Shown here one piece after another: positions 50,134-62,959 of a DNA stretch of 64,000 nt. A program made the position numbers and the translations under genes. Origin of the DNA: Chrysomallon squamiferum (Eukaryota; Mollusca; Gastropoda; Neomphalida; Peltospiridae); assembly GCA_012295275.1 (NCBI GenBank), contig CM022672.1, forward strand, positions 8,094,780 to 8,158,779, read 5' to 3'. Below the pieces are notes generated by a model. That model was not told the DNA's origin, did no database searches, and saw only the letters and a list, made by a program, of their open reading frames with translations. Each line of letters begins with the position of its first letter. The stretch's first letter is position 1.

Positions 50134-50165
<32 letters not shown>

Positions 50166-50335
50166 AGTGTGTGTGAGTGTGTGTGTGTATGTGTGTATGA
50201 ATCTATATTTATCATTCTATCTATTTGCCTACCTACCTATCTATCTATCTATCTCTCTGTATATGTCTGTCTGTCTATCTATCTATCTATCTATATCTAT
50301 ATCTATATCTATATATATATATGTATATATATTTT
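50134..50335. repeat. TG, TCTA and TA compound repeat
   Basis: TA, then TG, then tetranucleotide TCTA/CTGT, then ATCTAT and TA. It directly abuts the SINE-like repeat at 50336. Confidence 0.85.
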
Positions 50336-50430
50336 CGTGCTGGGGTTAAACATTCATTCATTCATTCATGCATTTATGTTCGTGCATGAATTTACATTGT
50401 GGGTTCGTTCGTAGGCACCAACCTGTATTT
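50336..50430 (+). mobile_element. Mollusc-type SINE-like repeat, copy on + strand
   Basis: Reads GTGCTGGGGTTAAACATTC then (ATTC)n, TTATGTTCGTGCATGAATTTAC, a short variable part and TCGTAGGCACCAACCTGT. The copy at 51761-51848 has the same parts on the other strand. GGGGTGTCGTTAAACATTCATTC-type ends are, from memory, a common mollusc repeat signature. Confidence 0.6.
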
Positions 50431-50795
50431 TTGCACCAGACATATTTCTATCTATCTATCTAGCTAGCTAAATAAATAAAGGTAATAGATTGAATAGATA
50501 AAAATAGATAGATAGATACAGATATATATTGTTAAATATTTAACACGAAGGTTGGTTGTTGTAATTATACGTTTTTTCTAAACAGTGAATATTAAATTAG
50601 GCTGTCTGTAAAGTCGTTTTAAAATCACATGATTATAATTGTGTAAGTCAGTTCTGTACGTATAGCTGAAAGGATAAAGAAATACATATTTAACAATACT
50701 TCCCAAGCAGTTCATTCAGTCCATTATTAAGTGTCAAATTACATTTTTTTTTTAAAAGAGAAAACAATGTGATAAAGATAAAATAACAACAACTA

Positions 50796-50799
<4 letters not shown>

Positions 50800-50862
<63 letters not shown>

Positions 50863-50876
50863 AATAAATAAAAAAA

Positions 50877-50907
<31 letters not shown>

Positions 50908-50935
50908 AATAAAATAAAATAAAAAAATCTCCTGT
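50800..50935. repeat. (AAT)n-(AAAT)n microsatellite
   Basis: About 18 AAT units then about 12 AAAT units then AAAAT. The minus-strand 125-codon frame with Tyr and Ile/Phe/Tyr runs comes from this tract. Confidence 0.9.
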
Positions 50936-51454
50936 GACACTCCTCGAAACTGCTAATACGCAATGTTTTCTTAACATCTGTTTTAAATTGCCTCGTTTTA
51001 AATCTAAAGCTTCAATTGTTTTGGTTTCGCGAGTGTTCAAAGTCGATAAATTCACGCCTTGGATCACACTTATTACACGCCTCGTGTTTGGATACGACTG
51101 GAAAAAAATAATTTCTTACTTTTCTTCCCCAGTAAATAGAACCGAGTGAAATGTAAACCACTTAAACACGTGGGAAATGTTGCTGATCACGTGTAACTAG
51201 ACGCCAAAATCGAATTCGTATTTTTTTTTTTTTTTTTTTTTTAAATAGATTTCTTCTTTTATTTATTTTTTTTAATTTTTTTTTTATTTATTTTTTTTTT
51301 ATATAGTTTTCTTCAAGCGACAAATGAAAATTTAAAAGGTTTCATTTTATGTTTCATATCAACATGAAAATTTAAATAATAATAATAATAATAATAATCA
51401 TAATGTGAGAATAACGAATAAACAGAAAAAATTCAAATCATCAAATGATGCTGC

Positions 51455-51557
51455 TCGGGCGCCTACTACCACTACAAGTACTACTACTACTGCGATCACT
51501 AAAACTATCACTATCATCAGCACCAGTACTACTACAACAACCACGATCCACGATCGG

Positions 51558-51601
<44 letters not shown>

Positions 51602-51615
51602 TCAGTACCAGTACA
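51455..51615. repeat. Imperfect (ACT)n triplet cluster
   Basis: ACT/ACC/ATC triplets in the same phase, with a pure (TAC)n core at about 51557-51600. Similar clusters are at 23150-23270, 38160-38400 and, on the other strand, 58860-59060. Confidence 0.85.
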
Positions 51616-51760
51616 ACAACTAAATAATAATATATCAGCTGATGGTTTCGATCCAAGGACGGTTCCAGGATTTCAGAAATGTGAGGACATGTATCATTAA
51701 ATACGTGTAATGTTCAAAATGAAATTAGTTTCGTTATAAAGAAAAAAGTCTGAGGTGAAA

Positions 51761-51848
51761 AACAGGTTGGTGCCTACGACTGGCCACAGTGTAAATTCAC
51801 GCACCAACATAACTGAATGAATGAATGTTTAGCGACACCCCAGGACAC
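51761..51848 (-). mobile_element. Mollusc-type SINE-like repeat, copy on - strand
   Basis: On the minus strand: GTCCTGGGGTGTCGCTAAAC, ATTC repeats, AGTTATGTTGGTGCGTGAAT, TTACACTGTGGCCAG and TCGTAGGCACCAACCTGT. It is better preserved than the + strand copy. A TA microsatellite abuts its GGGGT end, as in the other copy. Confidence 0.65.
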
Positions 51849-51869
51849 AAAAAAAAAAAATATATATAT

Positions 51870-52722
51870 ATATATATATTATGTCAAACAAAGTTAAATA
51901 TAACAAAACGGAACATAACATCCTTTTGTGTATATTTACTATTTAAAATATTATTATAATACTTTAGTCTTATTATCTATTCAGTTCAGACTCTTTTTTC
52001 ATTCTATTTCCTTTTTTTTATATATATATATAGCTCACTATCACTAAAAAGGTTTTTTAAAAAAAAATGTCAATAAAACCCAATTAAACAAAATCGATTT
52101 TAAGTAATTTGAGAACCTACTGACTACTCAAAAATACACACAATCTTACTGCAAACATCTACAAGTTTGCTAATATCGGACAAATTAATAAATCGATGTA
52201 TATTTCTGAGTTTAAGCACTTCCCATAATAATCATATCTATGTCGCAGACATTGCATGTAATACAAGATTTGTTATATAGGCGAGATATTTATTTCTTAA
52301 CCGTGTCTGGTTATTGATTTGGCATTAACACGGGTTTGGGGTGAATATTGACTTCATCATTGTTGTGTTAAAAATCCATTACTACGTTCTTTTCTCAGCT
52401 TAGAAAGAAAACAAAGTTTGTGTTAACTAAACCAACTTAAAAGAAAAAAGAAAGAAAAGAAAAAACCAAAGAAAAAACCCAAAAACAACACAGCGCCAAT
52501 CAGGTCGCAGTTTACTCCCGCAGAACAACGCAAACTAGTCACGTGACACAAGATAAATAAACAACTGATTGTTTCTACAGTAAACGGAGAGGCTTGATTT
52601 ATATTTTTTTATATTTGTTCATCTTATATAATACGTGTTACATGTAACGTGAGATTTCAGCAATCTGTGACAGGCTGTTTTGACATCATAGTTCATTCTT
52701 TGTTTATAATTATTTTACAGAC

Positions 52723-52807
<85 letters not shown>

Positions 52808-53120
52808 TATATACACACATATTTACTTATATGTATGTGTACATGTGTCTGTGAGTGTGTTTGTGTGTGTGTGTGAGATAGTGTCTGCCCGATTTTCAAT
52901 CTATCCACATACTTAACTATTCACCTAAGTACCTAATTGCATACCTCTCGTCATCTTTGTTTTCGTCAAACACAGACAACCGAAAACTCAGACATGCAGA
53001 CTGAAAACAGTGTGTCTTTATGTACTACTAATGTCTGTCTGACTTTCTGGCTTTCTGCGTTTGTGTCTTTCAGTCTGTTTTTCTGTCTGTAAGAAAAGTA
53101 CCTCTGTCTGATCTGTGTTC
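51870..53120. other. Gene-free stretch with TA and CA repeats
   Basis: A+T-rich, with a TA run (52726-52755) then a CA run (52764-52806). CACGTG at 52540. No exon-like structure. Confidence 0.6.
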
Positions 53121-53129
53121 TCTAAGTAC

Positions 53130-53415
53130 CTGGTGATAACTGACTAGGTGTTTCGCGCACTCAACACGCGACACATTACTTACACTGCACAATGAACCTA
53201 TTAGCAGCGCTCATTCCTGTGACGTCCTGGCAAACGTTAAAAAGTGCTATCACTTAACGCCATTAAACGACGCGTACGTGACACTTAAATCTAGACGTGA
53301 CCTTCACCTCCCGTGACTTTTCTGCTCAGGTCTACGTGGTCAATTTTCTAATGACGACAGATGACGCAGTTATCACAGTGATTACTCTGAGATGCAATAT
53401 AGTACTTACACCAGC

Positions 53416-53420
<5 letters not shown>
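53130..53420. other. Non-repetitive island with CRE-type words
   Basis: TGTGACGTCC, CGTACGTGACAC, GACGTGACC and GATGACGCAG occur within 250 bases of CpG-containing, repeat-free sequence. No coding frame of note. Regulatory-like by composition. Confidence 0.3.

Positions 53421-53422
<2 letters not shown>

Positions 53423-53496
<74 letters not shown>
53423..53496. repeat. (CT)n tract, ~75 bp
   Basis: Pure CT dinucleotides. The 113- and 115-codon Ser-Leu frames come from it. Confidence 0.95.
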
Positions 53497-53499
<3 letters not shown>

Positions 53500-53501
<2 letters not shown>

Positions 53502-53743
53502 ATCTTTATCTTTGTATACTGTTTCAGATCCTTTCTTTAACTTTAATTATGTGTGTCCATCTACATGTTCATCCATCCATCCAACCATTCATACATATAT
53601 CTATCTATCTAGCTATCTATCTTTCTATCTATCTATAAATCTAAATCTATATATATATCGTCTGTCTGTCTGTCTGGGTGACTTTCTCTCTGTCTGTCTC
53701 GAAAGAACGAATATGTCATTTAAATTGAAATTGAAATAAACAA

Positions 53744-53780
<37 letters not shown>

Positions 53781-53783
53781 TAA

Positions 53784-53826
<43 letters not shown>

Positions 53827-54690
53827 AACAAATAAATAATAACACAACTATGGTAATGTAAAAACTATTAACGTCATACAGTGATATACAGCCCCAGAAC
53901 AAAACTTTTATATCCCGAAATAAAACGGAATTAAAGCAAACATAAACGATTTTTATTAATTTTAATCATCCTAGAACTTGTTTCTTTATATAAAAGAGAA
54001 CAAAAAAAAAAATAATAATAATAATAAAAAAAAAAAAAAAAAAAAATTAACAGTCTCAGAGATTTATCTGTGTTTTTATAAGCTAAGAACACAAAACTGA
54101 AAATGAAGTAATTACAATCGTCAAGTCTGTCAAAACATCGAACTGAAAAAATCATGTTCTTGCTGAACTTTGCGGTGTTTGCTCGGATACCATAAACGTC
54201 AAATGTAGACCAGTGAAACAAGAGCATATCTACAAGCAAATCTGTTATATCTACAGCATGGTCCAGTGGAAATAATTATATTTCTATGACAATTCTATTT
54301 ACATCGCTTTTTATTTTTATTTTTTTGTCTTCATTCCAAGATTACATGGTAATGGCATATTGATTCATTTTCCCCATACGTACTTTACAGGCGAGTTGCT
54401 AGCACGTGCGAATATGCTAATTATACACTTAACTAGATGTACTTGTAGAATATGAGCAACTATTTATCGATCTAGAAGATATTCTTATTACTTGCCGGCA
54501 ATAAATTACTAACGTTGGCCTGCTTGTCTCACAATTAGGACAGGCACAGTAATTTTCTCGCGTCCAGTTTTAATTAAATGAATAAAAAATATATTTTGTA
54601 TTTGCTAGTATCGCAGTCTGCACGTAGCACTCTTAAAACCCATCAAACTACATCCATACCTCCGCCTCAAAAAAAAAAAATATATATCAG
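53500..54690. other. Gene-free stretch with several microsatellites
   Basis: CTAT units near 53597-53636, AAT and AAAT units at 53745-53830 and A-rich tracts at 54002-54045. Otherwise A+T-rich with no coding signal. Confidence 0.6.
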
Positions 54691-54691
54691 A

Positions 54692-54696
54692 TAAAG

Positions 54697-54738
<42 letters not shown>

Positions 54739-54782
54739 TATATATCGAGTAAGAGAAGGACTGAATGAGTGATACATACCAC

Positions 54783-54837
<55 letters not shown>
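54692..54837. repeat. (CA)n and (GA)n microsatellites close together
   Basis: CA repeats at about 54692-54736 and GA repeats at 54785-54837, about 50 bases apart. Confidence 0.9.
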
Positions 54838-54839
<2 letters not shown>

Positions 54840-55352
54840 CCCCCAAAGTCATTAAGATATATCAGTAATTATATACTGTCATATTACTGTTACAACTACT
54901 GTAACATTTATAATGCTAGAAATCTTGGAATGTTGTTATTCTGTCAAAGATTTCACGAGACTGAAACACAGGTAACTGATCGCAGTAAACAATGTTAATT
55001 ATTAACAGTTAACTGTTCACTGGTTATTAACCTTTGATACTAAATTATTCCCTTTTATAGTCTACAACACGACTGTATGAGAGACATTGCCCTATAGTAA
55101 ACATCACAGAAATTAGTTCTAAACAAATATAAAGAAATAAAAAAACAAAAACAAACAATTAAAATAATAATAATAATGAATTAAAAAAAAAAAAAAAAAA
55201 AAACATCCCTTGCAAACAAAACATAGGCAGTGGAATGAAGAACAACGCGAAACAACAAAAGAAAAAACAACCATGACTACCAAACCTCCAGAAGAAAATA
55301 AAAATTAAAAATAAATAAGAATAATAAAAAAAAAAAAAAATAAAAGAAAGAA

Positions 55353-55385
<33 letters not shown>

Positions 55386-56841
55386 GAAAAGAAAAGAAAA
55401 GAAAGAAAATCAATTGTATGTAATACAGACAAATAAAAGAGAAAAAAAGAAAAATATGTAAATGTACGCTAAAATGCAGCAAGAATTACAGTGTAACAAT
55501 ACAATGTTATACTATGTAATACAACACAATACAATATAAAATTATATCGTATAAGTTAAAGCCATAATGACGCGTTATATACATAAATTATAAGTTAAGA
55601 TGTAATGTGATATTATCCATCAATCACGTAATGCAATAGTTATTATCCTTCGCAAATAAATAAATAAATAAATAAATCAAAATATCGTCTGCGAAAAGTT
55701 CTGAAGATGCTAGATCTGTGTCAGACAGGTTTTCCCGATCCAATCACAACTGAAATGAAATCGTCCGTACTTCTTGCTTATGGTAAGGTCTTAACTGGAA
55801 ATAGTAGACCACAGTTTGTCATTATTTCTCTCAGTAACAAGTTAATGCAAAAATAAAAATAAAATAAAATATAAAAATAAAATAAAATACAATAAAATAA
55901 AATAAAATAAAATAAAATATATAAATATACTGCTGATAAACACTCGTTCATTGATTTGAGTAAAACGAATCGACCAGTAAATCTAAGCTAACATTTTACT
56001 TTAGGACGAATCTGGATTTCTTAACAGTCCTCATTTCATATTCGCAGACAGACGGATGAATCAGACATTATAATCTGAATTAATAGTTTTGTTTTGTTGT
56101 TATTTATTTTATAATTTTTTTTTTTTTTTTTTTTTTTTTGGTATTTGTAAACTGAACAGTCGGTTATTGCCTGCAGTAAAATTTAATTAACTTTGCCCTG
56201 GCGCCGTGAGACTAAAGAAAAAAACAACAACAACACAATTTTATGGCTGTTTGAATGTAAGTCGTGACTATGTTTTATTACATAACTTATCAGATTGGCT
56301 TCTAAAATGAGAGCTGGCATTTGTTTTATGAAAATATTTCTAAGCATTGGAACAAAATTGTATACTTTGTGAAACACAATTAAAATAATAGAGAAAACAT
56401 ATTTCACACAATACTGTTACATAACATTTACGAAATAACCTTTTGGTAAAAAAAAAGAATTAGAAGATGATAATAATGAAACTATTATAACCGATAATTG
56501 CATGAAATAAGTGAAAAAACCCAACTGATTATATTAATATTTTTCATAAAAATAAATTTGTATTACACAGGAAAGAAAAAATCGCTATTAAACTACACAG
56601 AAGACTTTTATCGATTAACTATAGAAACAGTTAATACAGAGATTTGGCTAGATACGGGAATATAATTATAAAACAGCCTTTGATTGCTGGACGAAGGTTC
56701 GAATGGGAAAAGACGCAATGGTTTCGACGAAGATATCTGTAATCAACAGACGACCTAAAAGCAATTAAAAAATAAAGATATTTAACATCCGCAGGTTATA
56801 TATGTTTATTCTACTTTTCATTTTTGTATTTTTGTATTTTT

Positions 56842-56888
<47 letters not shown>

Positions 56889-57290
56889 TTATTATTATTA
56901 TTATTTTTTTTTTATTTTTTTTATTGTTGTCTCCGGCGAACACTCTAACCACTAAACTACAGACAATACTATGTCCATCACAGATAATTTGTTTACACTG
57001 ACCATTCCTTTCACACGCTGATTAAAACACAAATCAAATCTTTTGTCCATTCAGGCCACTCTGTCACTGGACATTGGTCACGTGATCGTCTCGCCAAGCG
57101 GAAGTTCCTACAAAATTACACATATTTGGTCCACACTGCAAATTTTCATTACAGGGTACGCACTGTAATGTGACGATTTCCCCTTCTCTTCGAAATAAGC
57201 TCTGATTTCGTTGAATATTCATGATATGTAAATTAAGTAAGGCAGTAGGCCTCGTACCGTTTTATAACCAAAAACAGAAGTTGAAGAAGG
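54840..57290. other. Gene-free A+T-rich stretch with SINE remnant
   Basis: AAT, AAAT and AAAAT repeats (55150-55400, 55855-55920), T-rich runs (56110-56140) and TTTA repeats (56835-56890). A minus-strand SINE head TAGTTTAGTGGTTAGAG (rc of about 56944-56960; 10 of 11 A-box positions) is followed by an A-rich tail, without a B box. Confidence 0.6.
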
Positions 57291-57294
57291 CACA

Positions 57295-57297
<3 letters not shown>

Positions 57298-57371
<74 letters not shown>
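57298..57371. repeat. (GA)n tract, ~74 bp
   Basis: Pure AG dinucleotides, the last of the ten long GA/CT tracts. Confidence 0.95.
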
Positions 57372-57374
<3 letters not shown>

Positions 57375-57379
57375 ATAAG

Positions 57380-57665
57380 AAAATTCTGATGAATATTTTT
57401 AACGGAGATACAATATAACTTCCTGTTTGTTATAAAGAAGACGTTACAAAGAAATAAACAGAGAAACGGACAAATAAAAATTACCAGAGACAGATATCGA
57501 AATATGAAATACATTTTGCAAAGTATCTGAAAGCGAAAATGACAAATAAAGAAAAATACCTAAAAAGAATCTTTTCAGGATAATTATGTAAACCACAAAG
57601 TGAGATAGACTGATGTACAGATTTGATGAAGAGTCTGAATTTAGAAAAATAACTAATAAATTACA

Positions 57666-57699
<34 letters not shown>

Positions 57700-58170
57700 C
57701 TGGATAAAAGATTACAATACATTTACTGATCTACAGATTAACAAAATCGTGTTAAAATATCTGACAAAAATTGTTATTAAAAATATGTTGATCATTATCA
57801 TTACAGCTCGGTCCGGATCTTGCTCAGCGCTTATTGGCGTTTTCAAAGAAAGGAAATCCTCACAATGGCTAAACTCCCGGGAGCCGTCGACTTGACAGAG
57901 AAACAATTAATTCGTAGTTAGCGAGCGTGTGGCCTACACACAGGTGTACGCGTGTGAGAAATTCAAGTTAATCGCCGGTAATAACGTGAATGAATGAGAA
58001 CATAATCATTAATTTTCACATCATTTTTTTTTTTTTTTTTTCTCCACGCTCAGTGAAGGCTATTTATCTGAGTTTGCTCTTTACTGATATGCTGTGTATT
58101 TTCACAATTCTCGTTTAATTTCCGTTACATGATTGCTTTATCAAAGGCTTTCAGTGTCCTTTCCTGATTG

Positions 58171-58208
<38 letters not shown>

Positions 58209-59560
58209 AAAAGATCCCTTGTTGCTTATCGAAAAGAGAAAAACGAAACGAAATGGCACAGGAGTTGATTTTATTAAAAACAACCAAGTGTCTCATAAAA
58301 AATACTCGGTAATGTTAAAATCATTATATGGTTATTACTTGCATATTCTTTCATTCATTCATTCATTCATTCATTCTTTTCGTATCTCTTCCAATTTTTT
58401 TTTTTTTTTTTTTTTTTTCGTTAATTTATTTTCGTTAACTTATTCCATGTAAAATCTGGAGGCAGAGAAAATGTTTTTAAATGCAGTTTTACAGTATTCA
58501 CGTGTGCAGCAAACTCCTCTTTTGGTTTTATTATAATTCCCAGAATACAAATTTCTGTTCCGGTGGATTTGAAAGATTTCAGAAAACAAATGAAAAATTC
58601 TTAATTTAGAAAGAACTCTGACAAGTTACGTAATATAATATTGTCACGACTTACGACCAAATAGCCAGAAAATTGTTTTATTTTTTTTAATATTTATTTA
58701 TTTATTTTGTATTCAGTCCGATGGAGCTTTAGCGAATTTAATTAAATTTTACTGCGGGTATTAACTGACTGTTCAATTTTCTATCAGATAATAACGAAGC
58801 AAGAAATTTTAATTGTATGTATACATATATAAATGTCTGTTTTTCTGGAATTTTTAACGAATTGTTTTAAACTTGGTAGTAGTAGAATGGTAAGTAGAAA
58901 TAGTGAAAGGTGCATATTTATATATGTAATAATAGTACTGCTTGTAGTTGCAGAAGCAATAGTCAGTAGTAATATTAACGGCAGTAACAGTTGTAGTTGA
59001 AGCAGCTGTAGTAGTAGGTGCGGTAATGGTAGTTGAAGTTGTAGCAGTAACAGTACTAGTATACATGTAACAATAATATTATAAGAACTGTAAGTACTAA
59101 TAAAAGTATTAACTTTGTTGTTGTGAAATGTTACGGATAAAAGAATAATTACTTCACTTTAAGTAATTTAGAAATTTCGTATAACCTATCTGTTTACCAC
59201 AAATGTTGAAACCTAAAACCCCGTGAAACGAAGCTTACAACCGTAATTTTATCTTCTTTTCCTCGGTTTTATTTAGCGAAATTCACAGATTTCATTCACA
59301 AAATTCCAATTTATTTATTTATTAAGAACGAAACTATATTACTTTTACTGTTCGCCGTGGCAACAGTTATAAAAGAAAGGTTGTAGAATGTCAAAGAAAA
59401 GAACTTGTTTCGAGGTAATATTCGACTGTCACACTGAAAACGTTTATTTTGAATCGATATTTTTCTCTGAGTTCGTAGGATTGTTAGACCAGTCTCGAGA
59501 GACAATAAACTGTTTCACAGCTGCACTCTGAAGAGCGTACTGTAACCTCCAGTCTACAAC
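57380..59560. other. Gene-free stretch
   Basis: TA repeats (57670-57698), GT repeats (about 58175-58207), ATTC repeats (58350-58376), T run (58396-58418) and an imperfect GTA triplet cluster (58870-59060). No gene recognised. Confidence 0.6.
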
Positions 59561-59574
59561 TGTCACAAAACGCT

Positions 59575-60050
59575 TTCAATCTTAAAGTTACTTCACACCG
59601 AACATCACTTTCTTTAAGTTATACCACACAGACTGCTGGCACTGTGTCACGTCATAAGAACATTATTATTTCTTCGTCATATTATAAGGAATAGTACTGT
59701 CTCCAAGTTACTCCATAAAGAATATTACTAAGTTACATCTTTGAGAATGTTACTATGTCTAAGTTAGACCATAAGGAACTTTACTGTTTCTGAGTTACAC
59801 CAAAAAGAACATTACTAAGTTACACCATACTATGTCTTAGTTACACAATAAGGAACATTACTGTCTCCAAGTTACTCCATAAAGAATATTATTAAGTTAC
59901 ACCATAAGGAACTTTACTGTCTCTACGTTAAATCATAAAGAATATTACTGTCTCTAAGTTACACCAAAGGGAATATTACTAACTCTAAGTTTTATCTATA
60001 AAGAATTTACTGTCTCTTAATTACATCATAAGAAACAATACTGTCTCCAA
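59575..60050. repeat. Degenerate ~31-bp minisatellite
   Basis: Repeated AAGTTACACCATAAAGAATA-like words followed by TTACTGTCTCT, with many substitutions and length changes, about 14-15 units. Clearly older than the 29-bp array at 28.3 kb. Confidence 0.8.
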
Positions 60051-60159
60051 GGTAAAAATGTAGACAACAATATACACATTGTGTTGTAGAGGGCATTTCA
60101 GTAGATAACTTCTCAGTATAGAAACAATCAATTAATTGAATCCATATTCTACCATCTTG

Positions 60160-60360
60160 AACCTGCTTTGATTACTAAATTAAACAGACTTTTGTCTCTT
60201 CTCCGCTCTCGTCAAATAAACAATATAAAAGTTCTAATAAATGAAGTTTTAGAAAACTGCAGCGTTGCGAAACTTTCTGCCGTAGAATTTCTCCTTTGTT
60301 TGGTTGCAGAGTGTCCCCGGAGTACAATAAAGACTTTATCGAGGAAGAAACATTGAGAGC
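60160..60360. other. Unassigned open frame, 62 codons
   Basis: The + strand frame reads ITKLNRLLSLLRSRQINNIK, VLINEVLENCSVAKLSAVEF and so on, to RKKH and a stop at 60354-60356. Its composition is protein-like and it is repeat-free, but it has no ATG at the left edge and no identified family or splice partner. Confidence 0.2.
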
Positions 60361-60419
60361 GAACTAACGTAACGACTGACGTAATGGTCACGTTACAACG
60401 TCGGGGACAATCAGATTGA

Positions 60420-60800
60420 GTTTTATTGTCTGTGTGTAAGTTATTGAGTCTTGTGTGTGTGTCTCTATATTGCTATGTGTCAGTGTTATTTTGTGAGTCC
60501 TTACATCTGTTTTATATCAGTGTATTTGAATTACTGTGTGTTACTGTGTCCGCACATCTCAACTGATGTTACTGTATCCTTTGTAGTTATATAACTGTAT
60601 GTTACTGTGTCCATGTGACTGTTTTGTCTGTATATCTGTAATGGTGTTATTATAATCAGATTATTGTGTGTTACTGTATCCGTACATCTGTAATGGGTGC
60701 TTCTGTGTTTCTGTATCCGTATTTGCGAGCTGGTGTTATTGTGTGTATCTCTTTATCTGTACAGGTGTTAAGGTATCTATGTATTAATTTTTGTCTGTCC
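60420..60800. repeat. Degenerate TGTTACTGTGTCC-type repeat
   Basis: Words such as TGTGTTACTGTGTCCG, TATGTTACTGTGTCCAT and TGTGTTACTGTATCCGTACA, and CATCTGTAATGG, recur at uneven spacing. It is a worn minisatellite that runs into the 56-bp duplication. Confidence 0.6.
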
Positions 60801-60809
60801 ATACATCAG

Positions 60810-60921
60810 TATTACTCTGTCTGAATCTTTTTTGCTGTTAGGAACATTGAAAAAAAATACCCAAATATTACTCTGTCTGAATCTTTTTTGCTGTTAGGAA
60901 CATTGAAAAAAAATACCCAAC
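60810..60921. repeat. 56-bp exact tandem duplication
   Basis: TATTACTCTGTCTGAATC... through GAAAAAAAATACCCAA occurs twice with no difference I can see, at 60810 and 60866. The identity points to a recent event. Confidence 0.9.
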
Positions 60922-60929
60922 CCGTATGA

Positions 60930-61658
60930 TATAGAAAAATTACCTTTCTACTACCAATTTCGTTCTCATTTCTTACGTTATAAGTGAAACTAGCACACAA
61001 ATAATATTTATTTTCAGAATTTTCTTACGCGATCAGGAAGCAAATTAAACAAAGAAACGGAATCGAGCGATGTGCTGTCGTAATGGAGGCGCGCGACGCT
61101 GCCGTACACGTGTGTCAGTTTCACGATAACGATGACGTACCAATTTCCTGGCGCGATTTCTTATCAGTCGAGTCAGCTTCTCGTTCCATTAGTCAGTTGT
61201 AAACCGCTAGAAGCGGTCATGACAGCAGACGTTCGTTTGTGTGATTATAAATAATCAGATTTATTTATTAATTTATGTATGTATGTTTAATCGTAGGTCG
61301 ATACCTTCTTGTGGCATTGAATAAAATCTTTTTATTTTTATTTTTTTTTTTTGATGATTTCTTTTCTTCCGGAAACGTCTCCATGCACAGATAACAAAAC
61401 AGATCACGTGTCTCTCAAATAGTACTTCCGGTTTGCTGTTTTTTTTTTTTTTTTTTTTTAAAGCAGCCATTTAATGTTAAACGCTGCACGCTCAAAATAT
61501 TTCCAAACGAGTTGAAGTGAGAAGACCTGTTGCGATATAACTGAGTCTGAAAGAAAGAATGAAAAGTAGAATGTTTGGTGGTTTAATGTCACCTGAACAG
61601 CCTATTAAAAATTAACTTTGATTTATTTATTTATTTATTTGTTTATTTATTTATTATT

Positions 61659-61694
<36 letters not shown>

Positions 61695-61880
61695 TACTGA
61701 GTGCAAAAAGACCATCAAGCAGTCTACGCCAAGCAGACACGCACCAGTGGTCAACACGTGACATTTTTACTTTGTCTTTTGCAGGAAACCGACAGGAAGG
61801 AAGCCGACACTTTGTTGTAATGTGAGAAAAATAAACACTGTAATGTTGTAAACAATCAGCTAAACCAATCGTTAATGTTA
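60930..61880. other. Gene-free stretch with a CpG-containing island
   Basis: 61030-61240 is repeat-free and CpG-rich (GGAGGCGCGCGACGCTGCCG, GATGACGTACC, CTGGCGCG), regulatory-like by composition. After it come T runs (61342-61353, 61440-61460) and TTTA repeats (61620-61695). CACGTG at 61107, 61405 and 61755. Confidence 0.5.
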
Positions 61881-61956
61881 CTATAAATGAATAAAATCAC
61901 AAAGGAGATTGCTCTAGTTACCCGTTACAAAGATATGATATCTCTTCAAATCAAAC

Positions 61957-62100
61957 ATAATAACAATAACAATAACAATAATAATAATAATAACAATAAT
62001 AATAATAATAATAATAACAACAACAACAATAATAATAATAATAATAATAACAACAACAACAATAATAATAGTATTAATAATAATAATAACACAACAACAA
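61957..62100. repeat. (AAT)n/(AAC)n microsatellite
   Basis: Interspersed AAT and AAC triplets in phase. The poly-Asn, poly-Leu and Ile/Val frames come from it. Confidence 0.9.
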
Positions 62101-62529
62101 CGATAAGGATAAGAATAACGATAATGATCATGATGGTTATGATGATGATGGTGATTGTAATGTCGATCGTGATGATTAAAAAGAAGCACATACGATAATG
62201 AAGATAATGTCATTCAGCTATTCGTGTTTACCATCACATCCAACAACGTGTCGTGAAAGGAAGTACGGATTCTGACCTTGACCTCTCACTGTAAATTACC
62301 TTTACACTGCGAATTAACTAACCTTGACCCCTCAGAGTGAAATGTCATTTCTGGAATCACTTCGTCCACAATCTCCAGAATTACTCGCATGATTCCAGTA
62401 ATGTGGTTTCCACACGCGAAACACGGAACGAGATGGGTTCTATAATAATCACCATTCCCCCTCTTGAACACGAGATTATAATCACCACCCTTGCTACGCC
62501 AGATAATTAACCCTTTGAGAATTCAGGAC

Positions 62530-62742
62530 ATGTATGAAGACTTGGTACACATCTTTATGAGAATCAACACAGAGCGGGGATGTTTTGTGGTAATGTACAG
62601 AGCTACTTACGACGATTATTACACACAGCTGAATTTACGAGACGGTTCCCTTAAGGTGAAGCGAGAATTGTTATTGCTTGACAAACCGAAAAATTATTTC
62701 TGTATAAACCGATTGTTAAGGAGTTGTTTGTTTTGGGGAAAA

Positions 62743-62745
<3 letters not shown>
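62530..62745 (+). other. Unassigned open frame, 71 codons from ATG
   Basis: Reads MYEDLVHIFMRINTERGCFV then VMYRATYDDYYTQLNLRDG and ends FWGK. It has a protein-like composition (acidic, aromatic and basic residues mixed, no repeats), and the frame is open a little upstream of the ATG. I do not recognise it, and no splice context is evident. The AAAT microsatellite begins just at its stop. Confidence 0.2.
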
Positions 62746-62785
<40 letters not shown>

Positions 62786-62847
62786 ACGCGTCCAGACTGC
62801 AGTTAAGAGAATTATAAATAGATAGATAGACAGATAGATAGATAGAT

Positions 62848-62903
<56 letters not shown>

Positions 62904-62950
62904 CAGACAGATAGACAGACAGATAGACAGATAGATAGACAGATTTAGAT
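62742..62950. repeat. (AAAT)n and (GATA)n microsatellites
   Basis: About ten AAAT units at 62742-62785, then after a 35-base gap about 30 GATA/GACA units at 62818-62945. Confidence 0.9.
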
Positions 62951-62959
62951 ACAGATATA

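Noticed and set aside
61887-62213. Poly-Asn, poly-Leu and poly-Ile frames
   Set aside because: Produced by AAT/AAC triplet repeats, with no protein-like sequence outside the repeat.
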